A stretch of 64,000 bases of DNA from Lotus japonicus. Taxonomy: Eukaryota > Streptophyta > Magnoliopsida > Fabales > Fabaceae. Location of the stretch: the NCBI RefSeq assembly GCF_012489685.1, contig NC_080042.1:44630066-44694065 (forward strand), in the 5' to 3' direction. Within the stretch, counting starts at the first letter, position 1. Each line of letters starts with the position of its first letter. Below are positions 61,936-64,000 of this stretch, one piece after another. Under the pieces are notes generated by a model. That model saw only the letters and a list, made by a program, of their open reading frames with translations. It had not been told where the DNA came from and searched no databases. Made by a program: the position numbers and the translations under genes.

Positions 61936-64000
61936 TTATGATCTTCCCTGCAAATATTCACGAGTGAGGAAATCAGGGAGAGAATTGTTAGATCCTTTTA
62001 TATATTCAATATCGAAGTCAAAAACGCTTAAAATAGCTTGCCATCTGGCAAAGATATGTTTTGAAGCTAAGTTTTTGACATCTTTTTGTAAGATTTCTTT
62101 CGCAGATTTGCAGTCTACACGGACTAAGAATTTTTGATTAATCAAATCAGATTGAAATTTTGAAATAGATAAAACGATTGCTAAAACTTCTTTTTTGACA
62201 GTAGAATAATTCTGTTGAGCAGGATTCCAATGTTTTGAAGTAAAAGCAATAATTTGTTCCTTGTCAAAAACCTTTTGTTTCAAAATACCACCAAAGCCAA
62301 TATCAGAGGCATCAGTTTCAATAATTTTGAAAGCTTGAGGATTAGGGAGATAAAGACAAGGGAGATTCTTGACACGAAGTTTGATTTGTTTGACCACATT
62401 GGTATGAATATCGGACCAAGGTGGAGGATCCTTCTTGAGTCTATCATGAAGGGGTTTGATTATGGTACTGAGTTGAGGACAGAAGTCCGCAACATAATTG
62501 AGACAACCCAGGAATCTTTGTAGTTGGGTTTTGTCAATGATTTGATCAGGGAATTTATCCGTGAACTCGATGGCTCTATTGATAGGAATGATGGTTCCTT
62601 GGTGGATGTTGTGACCAAGAAATCTGATTTTGGTTTGGAACAAACTGACCTTTGTCTTGGATACAGCCAAGCCATTCCTTTTGATTACAGAGATGAACGT
62701 ATTGAGATGTTTGAAATGTTGATCTAAAGTTTGGGAAAAGATTAGAACATCGTCAATGTAGACAATAGTGAATTTGGAATAAGGATTGAAGATTTCGTTC
62801 ATAATCCTTTGGAATTCAGATGGGGCGTTCTTTAGCCCAAAAGGCATAACGTTCCACTCATACTGCCCAAAAGGAACAGTAAAAGCAGTTTTATACCTAT
62901 CCTTCTCTTGCAATTGGATTTGCCAGAATCCAGATTTCATGTCGAATTTTGAAAAGACCTTAGCATCATGCAGTCTGGCTAAGAGATCTTTCTTGTTGGG
63001 GATAGGATATCTAATCCAACAAAGGGCTTGATTGAGAGGTTTGTAGTTAATAACCAGCCTAGGGGTTCCCCGTTCTATCTCAGCTTGTTTGTTGACATAG
63101 AAGGCTGCACAGGACCAAGGGCTCTTACTCCTGCGAATAAGTTTCTTTTCAAGGAGATCATTGATTTCCTTTTGGCAGAAATGAAGAAGTTCTTCATTCA
63201 TTTGAATAGGCCTAGCCTTGGTTGGAATCTGTTTGTCTGAAAAATCTTTTTCATAAGGAAGTTCCACCATATGGCTCCTTCTTTCCCAAAAAGCGTTGGG
63301 TAGATCAGAACAGATGCTGGATTGAATATTTTCCAAAATATTCTCAATCCTTGATTTAACAGAAGGTTGTTGCAATTGATCCTCAATGGTTCTGTAAGAG
63401 ATTTCTTCCCTGAGGAAGTTGATCTGCTTCTCCTTGTAGGATATGACGTTCAAAGTCTTATCTATGGGAGGTTCAGAGAATTTGAACAAGATAGGCTGTC
63501 CAAGATGCTGAACAGTGATGCCGTTTTCGTCAGTATTATAGGGGAAGAGCTTCTTAATGAAAGGGGTCCCTATAATGATTTTTTGACTCAAATTTCTGAC
63601 TAACAGAAATGGAGTTTCGATTTCAAGACTACCATTTTTTATGATAGCTGAGGGGATTTTATACTTGATCTTTAGTCTAGATCCTTCAGCAGCGCTGAGC
63701 TTCTCAGTGGTTTTCTCAAAATATCTGGTGGGAATGAGTCCCTCCGAGATACAACTGGAATCTGCCCCTGTGTCAAAGAGGGCAGGGATTTCGAGAATAA
63801 AATCTCCTATGAGGATTTTGACATGGATGAAGAATTTCTGAATGGTGACCTGGTTAATATTCTCCAGAAAGTCTTCGCAATTGTTGTTAGGAGCAGGATT
63901 GGAATCAGGTACAGAAGAATCATCTTCCTCATAATTTCTAGTCAGTTTTTCTAAGATAAGCTGCTGACTATTTTGGATTTGTTTGAGACTTTTAACCTCA
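61936..64000 (-). CDS. Caulimovirid ORF1 3' portion, right inverted copy, runs off the window
   Basis: The minus-strand frame is open from the window edge to the stop at 61936. It enters in the coiled coil (EVKSLKQIQNSQQ), then the aspartic protease (LFDTGADSS near 63770), RT with catalytic YIDDVLIFS near 62755, connection, and RNase H ending LQGRS. There is no stop in RT, unlike the left-arm copy, and no frame break in RNase H, unlike the 57.5-58 kb copy. The rest of ORF1 must lie to the right of the window. Confidence 0.92.
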   Translation of the reverse strand, partial: EVKSLKQIQNSQQLILEKLTRNYEEDDSSVPDSNPAPNNNCEDFLENINQVTIQKFFIHVKILIGDFILEIPALFDTGADSSCISEGLIPTRYFEKTTEKLSAAEGSRLKIKYKIPSAIIKNGSLEIETPFLLVRNLSQKIIIGTPFIKKLFPYNTDENGITVQHLGQPILFKFSEPPIDKTLNVISYKEKQINFLREEISYRTIEDQLQQPSVKSRIENILENIQSSICSDLPNAFWERRSHMVELPYEKDFSDKQIPTKARPIQMNEELLHFCQKEINDLLEKKLIRRSKSPWSCAAFYVNKQAEIERGTPRLVINYKPLNQALCWIRYPIPNKKDLLARLHDAKVFSKFDMKSGFWQIQLQEKDRYKTAFTVPFGQYEWNVMPFGLKNAPSEFQRIMNEIFNPYSKFTIVYIDDVLIFSQTLDQHFKHLNTFISVIKRNGLAVSKTKVSLFQTKIRFLGHNIHQGTIIPINRAIEFTDKFPDQIIDKTQLQRFLGCLNYVADFCPQLSTIIKPLHDRLKKDPPPWSDIHTNVVKQIKLRVKNLPCLYLPNPQAFKIIETDASDIGFGGILKQKVFDKEQIIAFTSKHWNPAQQNYSTVKKEVLAIVLSISKFQSDLINQKFLVRVDCKSAKEILQKDVKNLASKHIFARWQAILSVFDFDIEYIKGSNNSLPDFLTREYLQGRS

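Larger units (their letters stand above)
42659..64000. mobile_element. Endogenous caulimovirid locus (florendovirus-like), multi-copy and rearranged
   Basis: All sequence here, apart from the N gap and a short filler, derives from one viral genome of about 8.0 kb present in both orientations. Genome order is promoter/leader with tRNA-Met PBS, ORF1 (movement protein, coat protein, protease, RT, RNase H) and ORF2. No integrase or LTR is present, as expected for Caulimoviridae, whose integration is incidental. Two ORFs with a C-terminal ORF2 of unknown function fit the florendovirus type; petuvirus-like or another genus cannot be excluded without phylogeny. Copies are nearly identical, so insertion was recent or copies were homogenised, or some are assembly duplicates. 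Confidence 0.9.

Noticed and set aside
62254..63841. ORFs of 60-90 codons recurring opposite to RT in every viral copy
   Set aside because: They recur only because the viral copies are near-identical; they are frame shadows of RT and RNase H with no start context or domains.

Overview
This window is plant nuclear DNA made almost entirely of nested retroelements and integrated pararetrovirus sequence. I see no ordinary host gene. The elements are SIRE/Maximus-type Ty1/copia with an envelope-like third ORF, Tekay/Del-type Ty3/gypsy chromoviruses with very long LTRs, an Athila-like Ty3/gypsy fragment, and an endogenous caulimovirid. Every primer binding site found matches the 3' end of initiator tRNA-Met (TGGTATCAGAGC). 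This mix suggests a dicot, and the SIRE envelope-like and Tekay families suggest a papilionoid legume; the host assignment is inference.

Layout, 1-11.4 kb: an Athila-like pol remnant (minus, 1-2080) is cut by a plus-oriented Tekay LTR fragment (about 2085-4406). That fragment in turn cuts the gag of a second, minus-strand Tekay element (gag 4407-5357, PBS 5623-5634, LTR 5638-8650). Then come the 3' tail of a SIRE element (8651-9302), a SIRE LTR (9303-10514), a PBS, and the gag start of SIRE copy 1.

Layout, 11.4-42.6 kb: this is a Russian-doll nest with clean 5-bp target duplications. SIRE copy 1 is split at 11450/35427 by Tekay element B (11451-35426, TSD GAGTG). Tekay B is itself split, inside its right LTR, by young SIRE copy 2 (20268-32205, TSD CAAAG, LTRs almost identical). 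SIRE copy 2 carries gag, a broken pol, a 135-bp SINE-like insertion, an open envelope-like ORF of about 929 codons, and a small antisense ORF with its own TATA box. SIRE copy 1 ends in a (TA)n run at 42626-42658.

Layout, 42.66-64 kb: several copies of one caulimovirid with a circular genome of about 8.0 kb. ORF1 encodes movement protein, coat protein with zinc knuckle, aspartic protease, RT and RNase H. ORF2, which starts 1 nt after the ORF1 stop, encodes a protein of unknown function. Two ORFs plus a Met-tRNA PBS best fit a florendovirus-like lineage. From left to right there is a scrambled fragment (42692-44438), a 7.6-kb near-perfect palindrome with a 5-bp loop (44438-52040), a head-to-tail repeat of about 1.57 genome lengths (48242-60805), a 100-N gap (60806-60905), and another inverted copy running off the right edge.

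The most notable signals are the viral palindrome (a natural hairpin-RNA source or an assembly chimera), the (TA)n integration junction, a protein-coding ORF conserved inside Tekay LTRs, a hairpin-forming minisatellite in those LTRs, and the antisense mini-gene in SIRE copy 2.
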